A stretch of 64,000 nucleotides of DNA from Physella acuta (lineage: Eukaryota > Mollusca > Gastropoda > Physidae). The notes beneath the pieces were generated by a model, which was not told the DNA's origin, did no database searches, and saw only the letters and a list, made by a program, of their open reading frames with translations. Below, one piece after another: positions 23,051 to 35,995 of the stretch (the first letter of the stretch is position 1; each line of letters begins with the position of its first letter). The stretch is from NCBI RefSeq assembly GCF_028476545.1, contig NW_026731982.1:186001-250000 (forward strand), read 5' to 3'. The position numbers were made by a program, and so were the translations under genes.

Positions 23051-24089
23051 ACAACTGTCCACTTTATCAAACCACATGCTCAAAGTGTTTTCACTAAATC
23101 AACATGAGATGTGTACTACCATATGTTAATTAAGTTTCATTCATCGAGGCAACTGCTATATTACACAAGTGTTAGCTAATTGTAACAAAATAATTGGACA
23201 TACATAACAATGTTATCTTAAACAGTATGTATACGCTTATGTTTAATTCTCCTTACATACGACACGGGCGACTGGGCGGGAGTGTGGACAAACCCACGTC
23301 CCAACTATGAAGATCCAGTAGAGCGCCGACCACTTAACTAATTCAGCTTCAGAAAACAAGGTTACAGCTTACACAAAATACACTACGTGTAAATAATTGA
23401 TGAAATTATTTTAATTTAGTTTTTAAACCAATTTTAACGCGCGGGATGGGTACACTCGTTTTTATTTTCTTTTGTTTCATACATTTAGTCTTGCATATTA
23501 GAGCTCATCCAACATTTCGATCGACGTTTTGGATCCACATAATGTGTCCTAAATGTTTCATAGTTTACACTATTAACACTACACACAAATTTGTATGTTG
23601 GCTTGACCGATACATGCATGCTCTATTAGCTTTCCTATGTAATCGTCTATACAATCAGGGAGTTAGTTCATATATATTAAATATAATCATAACAAAATAT
23701 TGCGGCTTTAAATATATAAATATATTAATAGTTTGCATAATATATGTTTTGTGTTAATATATAAGTCAGTATTAAACAAAATAAACTCATACAAAACAAA
23801 ACTTACATTTATTGTTGTTCGTGTTTTAACTGTAGGGCCTATACGTAGCTACAGTCAACCTTAGAACTAGTTTAGCTGCAACAATTTGACTACTGTAACA
23901 ATGTGGAGATGATGGCCCGCATATAATTTATAAAAACAGTAGCTTTTTCTACAAAATAATTGCCTTCTATAAGAATTGGGTTCATGTGTTACAGCAACAT
24001 TTCCAATCCTAGACGTGTGCATAGAAATGTATATTAAAATACACAGGTACATAAGTAAATATATATTGATATGATTGTAACATGTCAAT
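23051..24089. other. no clear feature
   Basis: AT-rich. A possible very degenerate tRNA-like block on the minus strand lies near 23255-23345. The short frames look like chance. Confidence 0.5.
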
Positions 24090-24200
24090 GTAGAGTTCCT
24101 TTAAACTGCTATTGCGTGAATTGCTAATATTAACCTGAACTAGTTATGTGCCTTGATCGAGACTCAAACAATCAAGGGATATAAACCACTAACTGTGCAC
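24090..24200 (+). repeat. family D fragment
   Basis: It starts AGAGTTCCTTTAAACT and runs through AATCAAGGGATATAAACCA. A related copy is at 25985-26085 and an inverted one near 63590-63690. Confidence 0.65.
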
Positions 24201-24251
24201 GATAATTAAATAAAGAAGAATTTAAAAGTCATCACGATAGCATGCATCAAA

Positions 24252-24914
24252 TAAACCGGGAATGATCTCCCCTAAACTTTCTCGAATATTGTAATATAAC
24301 ACTACGGGGGATGGCAACTCGCTACATAGAAAATATTTTTAATCTATTTTTAATTACTTAAACTTTTTATAATAGAATAGAATCTAGTAAAAAAAAAAGA
24401 ATTGCACACCAAGTGAACGCCAAATAAAATGTGAATAGTAGTGCGGGATATTATTAGTACTTTATAAATTCACATGCGTTTTTTTTTTTGAGAAATCGGA
24501 AATAGCATAAATCACTACTTCCGACGGAAATTAATCAAAATTTGATAGAAGGCAGAGAATTAGAACTTTTACTTACATTTGAAATTTCATTTATCTATCT
24601 GTAAGTTATAGTTATAGTTACTGAAGTTATAGGCTTTTAATAAATAAAGTAGAGAAAGTTCCACTTCCGGTTATCGAAAATCGCTCTAAAGTTGATATAC
24701 TGCTTATATATGAAATTTCATCAACGTAACTGAAACGGTACTCACGTTATCGTGTTTACACACACACACACACACGCAAACACACAGACACACATACACA
24801 CAGACATACGGACAAGATTGCAAAACTATGTTTTTCTGACTCAGGGAGCCATAAAACGTCGATATTTGCAGGATTACAAGACTTTTTCTATACTTCGTAT
24901 ATAAGAGAAAGTAA
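24252..24914 (-). repeat. RepA, copy 2
   Basis: An inverted RepA copy from AAACCGGGAATGATCTCCCC to the palindromic end GTATATAAGAGAAAG. It carries a (CA)n stretch at about 24760-24800, and is more diverged than copies 1 and 4. Confidence 0.8.
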
Positions 24915-25039
24915 AAAGTTCGAATATCACTACTAAAATCTTAATACACTTTTTATGTAAGTTAAAATGTTAATACAACTTAATATTTTACTTTGTGTCA
25001 TGTCTAAATATATTACTTTTAACTGTATAAAGTACTTAT

Positions 25040-25330
25040 TTCTTAAAACACAATATTTTTATTAAATCCCTGTCTAAGAATTTGAATAATATCTTTAGGT
25101 GCAACCGTCAACTCTCCATAGGTAGCTAAATGAAAGGCAAATAATGTTCAATTAAGACTAACATAAACAGTTGATATCAAACTGAACAATAGTGTGTTGG
25201 TATCCTTACACACTGAAAACATTTGCAGGTATACTCGGCGCCCTGAACAAAATTACTGAACAATATTATTCTTTCTGACACCAACAGTTGCTGATGAAAT
25301 TGATTTATCAAGAATTTTTAATAAATTTAC
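25040..25330 (+). repeat. diverged repeat pair, first member (second at about 26320-26515)
   Basis: Both members contain an AAATAATGTTC-(A/T)-A-TTAAGACTAACA-like stretch, then AGTTGAT, then TTGCAGGTA or TTACAGGTA followed by ACTCGGCG or ACTGGGCG. With the family D fragments before each, this suggests an old duplicated block. Confidence 0.5.
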
Positions 25331-26515
25331 AGTTAAATAAAACAAGTGAAGTAATGTTAATACATTGGGAGCAACCATTCTAAAATTATAACTATTTAAT
25401 TAAATTGTTTAAAGATAAAACAAACCGTACGTTAAACATCATTTCTTTGATACTTTGGTCACATATTCATAAATCGTTAAATAGACTCTACTCACAACTT
25501 TTGCTCAGACAACAGATCAATCTCCTAAATCACTTTACCCTGACGTTATTTAATATATTTAAACTAAAACACACAACCATCAATTACGACGCTAGCGCTA
25601 CAACACATATATTCATCTCCTAGCAGATGATAAAATAAAGCCACAATGATCGCTTTATTTCCGTTATCCAAAAGTAATCAAGTGGGATATCCATACACAT
25701 CCTGTTCTCGACCCATTTTATCAAGAAACGTTATATACATACTGGCAGGTAGTCATAGATGATCTACTAGGTATTAAGAATGTGTTTGTACGTTAATGCT
25801 AGTGTTCGGTTTAATTTCAAATAGAAAATCATTTAGGGTGTCGTAAGGGTATTTTTTTTTACATCACGAAAATTGACGTAGAATATTTATAAAGTGACGT
25901 AGTGGCTATATTAAACATCTTCCTTAATTTTCGTTAGACACGTTTTAATCACGTTTCTGTCAAAACCAGAAACACAAAGTATTTAGAGTTCCTTTAAACT
26001 ACTATTTACTACTAATATTAACCTGCAATAGTTATCCGCCCTGATTGAAACTAAAACAATCAGGGGACATAAACTAGCAACCTGAAAACAATAGGAGATT
26101 TATAAATAAAGGATTTAAAATTCCGAAAAAACACTCTGGTTATTATTATTCATACAGCAAAATATAATTAAAAAAAACTACCATTTTTTTTTACAGAGGT
26201 ATGTTTAAATATTCAACTTTAAATGATATAAGATGCATATTTTTTTAACTTCGGATCTCTTCTTTTAACAAATGTTCGTCACTGTAATTCATTTTTTGCG
26301 TCAAACTTTCTTTGTTTAATTTTTGTATTTTAATCATGTCTGTAGAGCTAACACACAACGATCTATAACTGGCTAAATTAAAGTGAAATAATGTTCTACC
26401 AAAACTAACACAAATAGTTGATGACTTTCTTAAAGATATGCTGTTAATATCCTCACATATTTGAAATAATTACAGGTACACTGGGCGTTATGAACACAAT
26501 TACAATAAGAAGACT

Positions 26516-27402
26516 TAATGTACTAAAAGTCGGAATATCAATTGATTAGCATGAAATATGTCATCCACCAGTATTACATTAAGGTAGATATCTTTATCTT
26601 GTGCCATTCGCTTATGTCTATCTCTGATTGTTAGAAACATGTGTAAATAATATATATAAGTACACATTTAAAAAATTGTTCGTCTTCCTAATCGTGTTTT
26701 GTGACGGCTTCCTACATTTTATAATCAAACAACCACACTAGTACGTAAAACTGCTTTATACGAGGTGGACATGTTTTTGCTCATGTGCATACACAGGCCT
26801 ACTATTTATAGTGATAGCCGGGCCGTTAATGAAATAATTTAATGTTTTAGCGAATGTGCAGTTAATATACATATTATTATTTGGGCATTATAACGCTTCA
26901 GCGGAGTAGCTACCGAAAAGCCAGTAAAAGCAATATAGGTGCACATGAAAGAAAGGGGCCATTTTTTTTTCTTTGGGAAAATGTAACATTTTACATTAAA
27001 AATGTGTATTTACTGTTAATACATAATTTTAAAAACGATAACCGAAATCCGGCCTCTTTTCTGCTGTAGAACAAATTTAAAAATCCTTAAAAGGCCCCTA
27101 GTATTCCCATAGTGTTCAGGCAGTGGCGTACAGAGCGGGTGGGGATGGGTGGGGCCCAGTTCTAGGCACAGTTCTACTGGCCTTGACTTAACTGACACCT
27201 TAATTACAGACACGAACCGTGCTTTTTATGAGATAGCTGTCCTGTCGTCTCATGTAAAACTTGAACTCGTGTGTGGGATTCGACATCCGGTACACTTAGA
27301 TTTACACGCATGGTTACACATCTCAACTGATTGGACAACTACCTACTCCACTTCACACATATATGCATCCCCTTGACATTAAATGTAATTATATATTCAT
27401 AT

Positions 27403-27482
<80 letters not shown>

Positions 27483-27633
27483 AGAGAGAGAGAGATAGGG
27501 AGAGAGAGAGAGAGAGAGAAGCACCTGACACTAGTGTGTTAACTATTTCCTATTAAACGATTCCAAAGCTAGGTGTAAGCAACTGTATTTTTTTCTTTGT
27601 TAATTAAATATCACACGGACACGAGTCAGTTAG
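26516..27633. other. spacer; simple repeats at its end
   Basis: About 26630-26710 resembles 47175-47280 (TAGAAACATATGTAAA, GTGACGG). A CAGTGGCGTA end motif lies at 27120. (AT)n then (GA)n occupy 27398-27520. No coding signal. Confidence 0.5.
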
Positions 27634-28506
27634 ACCAGCTCAACATAATAAACCATCTACGATACTGTATCACCAGCTCAACATAATAAACCATCTACGA
27701 TACTGTATCACCAGCTCAACATAATAAACCATCTACGATACTGTATCACCAGCTCAACATAATAAACCATCTACGATACTGTATCACCAGCTCAACATAA
27801 TAAACCATCTACAATACTGTATCACCAGCTCAACATAATAAACCATCTACGATACTGTATCACCAGCTCAACATAATAAACCATCTACGATACTGTATCA
27901 CCAGCTCAACATAATAAACCATCTACGACACTGTATCACCAGCTCTACATAATAAACCATCTACAATACTGTATCACCAGCTCAACATAATAAACCATCT
28001 ACGATACTGTATCACCAGCTCAACATAATAAACCATCTACGATACTGTATCACCAGCTCAACATAATAAACCATCTACGATACTGTATCACCAGCTCAAC
28101 ATAATAAACCATCTACGATACTGTATCACCAGCTCTACATAATAAACCATCTACAATACTGTATCACCAGCTCAACATAATAAACCATCTACGATACTGT
28201 ATCACCAGCTCAACATAATAAACCATCTACGATACTGTATCACCAGCTCAACATAATAAACCATCTACGATACTGTATCACCAGCTCAACATAATAAACC
28301 ATCTACGATACTGTATCACCAGCTCAACATAATAAACCATTTACGATACTGTATCACCAGCTCAACATAATAAACCATCTACGATACTGTATCACCAGCT
28401 CAACATAATAAACCATCTACGATACTGTATCACCAGCTCAACATAATAAACCATCTACGATACTATATCACCAGCTCAACATAATAAACCATCTACGATA
28501 CTGTAT
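27634..28506 (+). repeat. 38-bp minisatellite, about 23 copies
   Basis: The unit starts ACCAGCTCAACATAATAAAC, continues with CATCTACGATACTGTATC and totals 38 bases. Copies are nearly identical. Recurrent variants are CTCTACAT for CTCAACAT and CTACAATAC for CTACGATAC, sometimes together. A single diverged unit is at 35951-35990. Confidence 0.97.
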
Positions 28507-28611
28507 ATATTGTCATTTATAATACTATGGATATGATCGCGATATGCTAACAATCGCTAATTTATGGTATCGCTATCGGGTCTACGACAAATTTTCGAAA
28601 GACACTTGCTT

Positions 28612-28766
28612 GAATACTACAAATGCCTGAATGCGACATTAACCCGAATGCGACAATTGCCCGAATGGACACTTGCCCGAATGCCACAAATGCCCGAATT
28701 GACACTTGCCAAAATGCGACAAATGACCGAATGGAAACTTGCCGGAAAGCGACAACTGCCCGAATT
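28612..28766 (+). repeat. degenerate 16-17-bp minisatellite, about 9 copies
   Basis: Units of the form CCCGAATGCGACAATTG alternate with CCCGAATGGACACTTG. The open frames across it on both strands are by-products of the repeat. Confidence 0.85.
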
Positions 28767-28984
28767 AATACAACCCGTATGCATCGATATGCTCAACATT
28801 TTGTATTGCAGATGTTTATAAGCCAAACTCCTCTTTACAGTTATCCTAGGCTTATTTTGTAATGTGTTGCTAAATATTTTAAAAAAGCTCCCCCCCCCCC
28901 CCCCCCCACATTATACGCAATAAAAAGAAAAACTTTAAAAACAGCCAATAGTCCTTGAAAGAAAGTAGTTTAAGCTTTTATTGT

Positions 28985-29130
28985 TACCCTTAGTTTAAAA
29001 GGCGGTTCTTGCGGTGACTAAAAAATAAATCGTACACTAAATTAGTGTACTGAAAGGGTGAACCGCATCTTGACATTAAAGCGACACATGCGGTTCTAAA
29101 GACGACGGTTGCCGACCCTATTCCAGTTGG
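28985..29130 (-). repeat. degenerate fragment of the hAT-like MITE
   Basis: It shares GAACCGCATCTTGACATTAAAGCG-type sequence and GGTTGCCGACCC with the complete MITE at 49373-49581. Confidence 0.5.
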
Positions 29131-30112
29131 ATTCCGTTAACTTGGATTATAATGTCTTTAGACTTTTAAAAAAAAAGTTTTGCGGACAAAAGAGAAAAAT
29201 GAATAGCAATATTGCTAACTGTAATTTTCTTGTATTTCTTATTAAAGTACTCTATTAAGCTAAGAGTTTTTAATTATACGATAATCAAATATACTTCGTA
29301 ACATTTATTACTAATTTATTTAATTTTGTGACGTACACAATATCTTTATTTTATTTATTATATGTTTAAAGATATTCTAGTTTCAAATACTTCTCAACTT
29401 CCTTTTTTTAAATACATTTTTTCTCAGACAAAAAATGACTTATTTCCCGCTAGTTTTGTTATTGTTTAAATGGGTCGTAATTTAAAAATACTTATTATTT
29501 TTAACTATCTAACTGAAAAATACATTTCTAATAACTGCCCTCATTACTTGCATAATATATTAGCATTATCGAGCTGCAAATTTATTCTACAATATTTTAT
29601 TTATTCATTCACTTAGTGTGTGTGTTTGTTTATAAAACCAAAATGGTCAATTGAAAATATGAATTTAATTTTATGTGGGGTAAAGATAAATTAAGGGATG
29701 CAAATCCGTCGTCTTATTTATAATCTCTATTTGATTTGATAAGTTCCCTTTGCTTTTGTTGAAATCAAAAATAGAATATTAAATTAGCAGGACAATGAAA
29801 AGCAAAATAAGGTTCTACATTTTTAGAGGGGGATTGGGGCTGTCTATAAAATGTAATTTAAAACATTAGTGTTCAACTATTACAATATTTTAAAATACGT
29901 AATAACTTAAGAAAGCAAATGAAAATGTAATGGTTGTTCCGAATTTTATTCTGAAAATATAAAAAGGCGATGCAACTTTACAGTTCTGCCTTAAATTTAA
30001 ATAGTATTTATTTGGTTGTTTCCCTTTGAAATAAAAGCAATGTAACAGCGATACAGACATCAAGCCGCTATTTAATGAAAAATAATGAGGTGTGTGAGAG
30101 ATAAGAATTATG
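29131..30112. other. no feature seen
   Basis: AT-rich spacer with no coding signal or repeat that I could match in the window. Confidence 0.55.
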
Positions 30113-30383
30113 ATAAAAAAATTCATAAAAAAACGTTTTAATAACAAGCTTTTATGTAATGATGCACTAAAAAGTAGAAAATAAATTATAGACTACTATT
30201 TAAATAACTATAAAGAAAAGTGTGGGTCACTTTAGTATCTATTGGATACCTTTACTAATGTTAAGGAAGACACCCACGCTTTTCTTTATAGTTATTTAAA
30301 TAGTAGTCTATAATTTATTTTCTACTTTTTAGTGCATCATTACATAAAAGCTTGTTATTAAAACGTTTTTTATGAATTTTTTT
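30113..30383. repeat. hairpin of foldback unit 1
   Basis: Arms of about 110 bases (30114-30226 and 30272-30383) are near-perfect reverse complements, with a loop of about 45 bases. Arm motifs include AACAAGCTTTTATGTAATGA and AGTAGAAAATAAATTATAGA. Confidence 0.92.
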
Positions 30384-30439
30384 TTCAGTACTTTACATGT
30401 TTTATCTACAATAGAGTTACATGACTAAAAACCATTGCG

Positions 30440-30480
30440 CGCCTACTGAATATCACGTTCAGTAGGCGCGCAATGGTTTT
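30440..30480. repeat. short palindrome in the foldback arm
   Basis: CCATTGCGCGCCTACTGA is followed after a few bases by TCAGTAGGCGCGCAATGG. The same palindrome is at about 33749-33792 in unit 2. Unit 3 has only one half intact. Confidence 0.85.
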
Positions 30481-30785
30481 TGAACGCAGCCATTACGTGG
30501 TCGTGATGGCGCAGCTATTGATGACGCGTGTGGTGTGGTTGGCTAGACATGCCTACTAATTCGGTCCAAATTTTAATTAATTCATAAAAAATCAATTAGG
30601 CATCCAATTAAGTCAAATTTAGTTTCAGATTGCATTGTCTTCATGACTTGACCCACGTGCCAACTGTGAATCGTGTCGGTCAAGTAGAACTGTCCGAATT
30701 TTCACTCCTGCGTTTCCGTCTAGACTGACGACTGACGACTGACGACTGACGACAGAGGAAGTGAGTTAAATAAAAGCTTGTAAAA

Positions 30786-31639
30786 ACAAAATGGTTTAAA
30801 GAAGTAAAAGTGGAGGCAACGCTGGCATCCTACCCTGAGTTGTAATAATGTGGCTATTTTCTTTGCACTATGGTACCCAAAACCCTATTCTACAAAAGGT
30901 CTGTATTGTGATTACACATTTTTTCGAAGCTTGGTTTTCATTGCATATGTAAATCCATATAATTATCAGTTATAAAAAAATAAAAAAATAAAACAGCTTG
31001 TAAATGTGAGATGTTATGGCAGAAATTCAGTTTCAAACGTTTTAAAATTCGAAAATATAACACTTTCGGAACATCCCCATCGTCACACATCGTCACACAA
31101 TTCAAACCTAAGCCATACAATGAGAGTGTGACGTTGTTTGTAGACGACCCTTACCAACGCCTGCTTCCAACCCTCTACGTGTCATGTTACGCTAAGCGAG
31201 TGTGGTTGTAGATATATCGCCTGGTTCAACTCTTGCGGTTTGTTGATCTATAAAATTGCCGTTATTTGAATGTTCTAATCGATAAATTATTGTTCACCAT
31301 TTTATTCTTGTAATAAACATTGCGTAAATATTTGAATTATGTAACAGACCAATTTTTACTAACACACAGGAATACCACTTGCTGAGGGTGGTTATACATA
31401 TTTTCTTATCTTATGACAAATCATTTGCGGGAAGTAGTTCAATACACATCCTTTAACGTTAAATTACATCTAAACCATTACACTAAAAGCTTCTCATCTC
31501 ATTGTCTATCAACAAACTTTCCATGCCTTTCGTAACTTATTCAGTTTTCACCGTTTTAGTCCTCAGTCCTTCATCACATCCGGAGTATAGAGGACTTATT
31601 TTAATCAGGCAAAAATAATTAATACAAATATATAAAAAT
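30786..31639. other. spacer inside the foldback structure
   Basis: AT-rich sequence with no coding signal. A short open frame near 31011-31211 has no recognisable features. Confidence 0.5.
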
Positions 31640-32071
31640 TTTGGCGTTTTATGCGTTATCGAGTCGTAAAAATCGGACTTTGCAATTCTGTCCGTATGTC
31701 TGTGCGTGTGTGTGTGTGTGTGTCTGTGTGTAAACACGATAACTTGAGTACCGTTACAGCTAGGCTGATGAAATTTCATATATAAGTATGTTATCGAAAT
31801 CGTAGATCCTGATCAACGTTTGAGCGATTTCCGATAACCGGAAGTGGTACTTTTTCTAATTTAAATTTTTAAAAAGCCTATAGCTTGAGTACTATTTCAG
31901 ATAGATAAATGAAATTTCACATGTAAGTAAACGATCTAATTCTCTACCTTCTGTCAAAGTTTGAGTAATTTCCGTTGACCGAAAGCACTAATTTACGCTT
32001 TTTCCGATTTCTCAAAAAACGCATGTAAATTTTTAAAGTACAAATAATATCCCGCACTATGATGCACAATT
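31640..32071 (+). repeat. RepA, copy 3
   Basis: Matches RepA from the CCGTATGTCTGTG microsatellite region through the GATTTCCGATAACCGGAAGT block. Its end runs into the 389-bp tandem array. Confidence 0.8.
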
Positions 32072-33209
32072 TATTAGGCGTTCACTTGGTGTGCAATTCT
32101 TTTTTTAAAGAGATTCTATTATAAAAAGATTAAATAATTAAAAATGGATTACAAATATTGTCTATGTCCTGAGTTGCCATTCATCGTATTTTTAAATTAG
32201 AATATTCGAGAAAGTTTAGGGGAGATCACTCCCGGTTTAATCTACGAGATTTTATTCTATTTTAAAAAAAAAAAAGTGTTTTAAAATGAATTAAAATTCA
32301 TGTCTATATCTCGAGTTCCCATCCCCTGTTTTTTTTATAAAAGAATATTCAAGAAAGTTTAGGGGAGATCGCTCCCGGTTTATTAAAGGATGTAAACTGC
32401 GCACGTTGTTTTAATTAAGATACTCATTAATGATATTCATTAATTAAGATACTCACAATTTATTAGGCGTTCACTTGGTATGCAATTCTTTTTTTAAAGA
32501 GATTCTATTATAAAAAGATTAAATAATTAAAAATGGATTACAAATATTGTCTATGTCCTGAGTTGCCATTCATCGTATTTTTAAATTAGAATATTCGAGA
32601 AAGTTTAGGGGAGATCACTCCCGGTTTAATCTACGAGATTTTATTCTATTTTAAAAAAAAATAAGTGTTTTAAAATGAATTAAAATTCATGTCTATATCT
32701 CGAGTTCCCATCCCCTGTTTTTTTTATAAAAGAATATTCAAGAAAGTTTAGGGGAGATCGCTCCCGGTTTATTAAAGGATGTAAACTGCGCACGTTGTTT
32801 TAATTAAGATACTCATTAATGATATTCATTAATTAAGATACTCACAATTTATTAGGCGTTCACTTGGTGTGCAATTCTTTTTTTAAAGAGATTCTATTAT
32901 AAAAAGATTAAATAATTAAAAATGGATTACAAATATTGTCTATGTACTGAGTTGCCATTCATCGTATTTTTAAATTAGAATATTCGAGAAAGTTTAGGGG
33001 AGATCACTCCCGGTTTAATCTACGAGATTTTATTCTATTTTAAAAAAAAATAAGTGTTTTAAAATGAATTAAAATTCATGTCTATATCTCGAGTTCCCAT
33101 CCCCTGTTTTTTTTATAAAAGAATATTCAAGAAAGTTTAGGGGAGATCGCTCCCGGTTTATTAAAGGATGTAAACTGCGCACGTTGTTTTAATTAAGATA
33201 CTCATTAAT
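32072..33209 (+). repeat. 389-bp tandem array from the RepA end, 3 copies
   Basis: Units start TATTAGGCGTTCACTTGG at 32072, 32461 and 32850. Each contains two RepA-type ends (GGGGAGATCACTCCCGG and GGGGAGATCGCTCCCGG). The third unit breaks off at about 33209. The units are nearly identical. Confidence 0.93.
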
Positions 33210-33838
33210 GTTATCGCACTTGCTACTTCAATAGTATCAATACTTTAAAATATAGTGCTTATCCAGCCCTCGACCCAGTTTATATTTGCTTGGCTAATAA
33301 CAAACTGTTTGCTGGCACAAATCCTCTACACACCATGTTTATTTAAAGCACATCTCAAACGATTCACTGACAATAAAGCTTCCAATCTCCTTCTTGCCTA
33401 AAGTATTTTTTTTAAGTTGTTATTAATCAATTTACAAAGCTACTCAACATTGCTTTTTACAAGCTTTTATTTAACTCACTTCCTCTGTCGTCAGTCGTCA
33501 GTCGTCAGTCTAGACGGAAACGCAGGAGTGAAAATTCGGACAGTTCTACTTGACCGATACGATTCAAAGTTAGCACGTGGGTCAAGACATGAAGACAATG
33601 CAATCTGAAACTAAATTTGACTTAATTGGATGCCTGATTAATTTTTTTTTAATTAATTAAAATTTGGACCGAATTAGTAGGCATGTCTAGCCAACCACAC
33701 CACACGCGTCATCACCTTCAATAGCTGCAATGGCTGCGTTCAAAAACCATTGCGCGCCTACTGAACGTGATGTTCAGTAGGCGCGCAATGGTTTTTAGTC
33801 ATGTAACTCTATTGTAAATAAAACATGTAAAGTACTGA

Positions 33839-34110
33839 AAAAAAAATTCATAAAAAAACGTTTTAATAACAAGCTTTTATGTAATGATGCACTAAAAAGT
33901 AGAAAATAAATTATAGACTACTATTTAAATAACTATAAAGAAAAGCGTGGGTCTCTTCTCAAATATTAGTAAAGGTATCCTATATATACTAAAGTGACCC
34001 ACGCTTTTCTTTATAGTTATTTAAATAGTAGTCTATAATTTATTTTCTACTTTTTAGTGCATCATTACATAAAAGCTTGTTATTAAAACGTTTTTTTATG
34101 AATTTTTTTT
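33839..34110. repeat. hairpin of foldback unit 2
   Basis: Arms 33839-33952 and 33996-34110 pair almost perfectly. The loop differs from unit 1 and is partly inverted relative to it (AAATATTAGTAAAGGTATCC). Confidence 0.9.
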
Positions 34111-34467
34111 TACAAGCTTTTATTTAACTCACTTCCTCTGTCTGTCGTCAGTCTAGATGGAAACGCAGGAGTGAAAATTCGGAAACTTCTACTTGACCGA
34201 TACGATTCACATTTGGCACGTGAGTCAAGACATGAAGACAAGGCAATCTGAAACTAAATTTGACTTAATTGGATGCCTAATTGATTTTTAATGAATTAAT
34301 TAAAATTTGGACCGAATTAGTAGGCATGTCTAGCCAACCACACCACACGCGTCATCACGTTCAATAGCTGTGCCATCACTTTCAGTAGGCGCGACATCAC
34401 GTTCAGTAGGCGCGCAATGGTTTTTAGTCATGTAACTCTATTGTAAATAAAACATGTAAAGTACTGA

Positions 34468-34735
34468 AAAAAAAATTCATAAAAAACGTTTTAATAACAA
34501 GCTTTTATGTAATAATGCACTAAAAAGTAGAAAATAAATTATAGACTACTATTTAAATTACTATTAAAAAAAAGCGTGGGTCACTTTAGTATCTTTTGGA
34601 TACCTTTACTAATGTTAAGGAAAACACCCACGCTTTTCTTTCTAGTAATTTAAATAGTAGTCTATAATTTATTTTCTACTTTTTAGTGCATTATTACATA
34701 AAAGCTTGTTATTAAAACGTTTTTTATGATTTTTT
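34468..34735. repeat. hairpin of foldback unit 3
   Basis: Arms 34468-34580 and 34626-34735 pair with a few mismatches. The loop resembles that of unit 1 (GGATACCTTTACTAATGTTA). One arm fragment recurs alone at 55077-55165. Confidence 0.9.
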
Positions 34736-35690
34736 TTTTAAAAGTTACTTCTAATGTACGGATTTAACTCACTTATTTGATATATAATACATGTTATTAT
34801 AATAGTTAATTGGTATTACGTTTCGCAAGATTTACTAAATCATTGTGTGTGTGGGGGGGATGCTCGTCGAAAGTTGACGCGTCTGGACAGGTGGTAGGAG
34901 GGGGTCTAAAATCAAAAATGTGTGTGGACGTTATAAATGGATGACTGATTTTTATGTTTACCTTATAAAAGTTTTATTTAGTAGGCAAGTGTCTTTAAAA
35001 TAGATCCGTTACATTTATCAAAGTGTTGTTCTATCTTTCACAATATAATCGAAGTTGTATTATAGTGTCCACCTTAGATGTAGGCAGAGGCGTCGCCAGG
35101 CTGGGGTGGGAGTGCGGACCGCACATGGTGACACGGGGGGGGGGGGCACCAAGACGAAAATTTGCAAAATATATAGAAGGAAAATGCTTTTATCTTGTTC
35201 AGTGAACGAATAATTAGAGTTTAAAAGACGTCTTATAAGTACACATTGACCGTCTCGGCAATACATATACACTCACACACCAACCATATACTCACTATTT
35301 TGTGTTTCGGGGGTTGAGCAGAAGCGCGATTAAAACGTGTTTGAACAACATTGAGGAAGATGTTTAGCGTAGCTACTGCGCCCGTTTACAATTATTAAAG
35401 ACCAGTTGTGTTATGTTAAAACACATTAACCCTACCCCACTTACCCCGCACAAATACCAGTCAAAAACATTTTTAAAAAATGCAGAGCCTAAAATATTCC
35501 TCTCACACAGTATACTCTGTCTTGACTGGCAGTAAAGACACGTAGACTGTACCCCACCATGTCTGAGATTTAGGGAGAGATACCTTGATGTATATACTAT
35601 GGGGTTTTTGTTTGCCTTTTTTTCATTATTGTCTAGCAAAGACTGGTATTGATTTATAGTGCTATTTCTTTTTGAAGTGTAGGGCATATT
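34736..35690. other. spacer with transposon-end motif and a family E fragment
   Basis: 35092-35152 carries AGAGGCGTCGCCAGG, the perfect palindrome GTGCGGACCGCAC and a G run, related to 5345-5396. About 35310-35450 resembles 63705-63845 (GAGCAGAAGCGCGATTAAAAC, then CCCTACCCCACT). No gene. Confidence 0.5.
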
Positions 35691-35950
35691 TTATTTCACA
35701 AAAATTATTTGTGCATAAACCAGAACATCTATGTTTCATTTCAACAAACTAGCAATGTAAAATATAGGTTTATTAATGAATGTGTCTTTTAATAAAACGA
35801 CTAGATAGTTGTAGAAAAAAAAATGTAGCTACAGTTACTATAGGTTCCCTAACTTTAAACAAGGTTTTAGCCCTGACGGTGACACATATCTAAATGATAA
35901 AACTATACTAGATATTTTAGTGATGCTATTCCTCACACTAATCCTAACAG

Positions 35951-35995
35951 ACAGACCAGCTCAGTAAAAATAAAATAGTTACGATACTGTATCGT
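35951..35995 (+). repeat. single diverged 38-bp minisatellite unit
   Basis: ACCAGCTCAGTAAAAATAAA is followed by GTTACGATACTGTATC. It is related to the unit at 27634-28506 but not expanded. Confidence 0.6.

Larger units (their letters stand above)
30113..34735. repeat. composite foldback structure
   Basis: Three units, each made of a roughly 360-400-base arm plus a near-perfect hairpin of about 265 bases. Unit 1 is inverted (hairpin 30113-30383, arm 30384-30785). Units 2 and 3 are direct and adjacent (arm 33459-33838, hairpin 33839-34110; arm 34111-34467, hairpin 34468-34735). Units 1 and 2 face each other, making a long inverted repeat around 30786-33458. The family is unknown; it resembles foldback-type DNA transposons. 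Confidence 0.8.

Noticed and set aside
23255-23345. tRNA-like block on the minus strand (GTTAAGTGGTCGGCGC; GGGTTTGTCC)
   Set aside because: Too degenerate and without stems; kept only as a weak hint of an old SINE.
23446-23757. 103-residue hydrophobic plus-strand frame
   Set aside because: Composition follows local AT content; no motif, no repeat copy, no splice context.
27120-27170. Complete transposon starting at CAGTGGCGTA
   Set aside because: Only one end-like motif is present; no partner end or target duplication was found nearby.
27634-28506. CRISPR array
   Set aside because: The 38-bp units are contiguous with no unique spacers, and the setting is animal DNA.
28564-28862. Short open frames on both strands with a repeated pattern
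   Set aside because: They arise from the 16-17-bp minisatellite and have no other coding sign.
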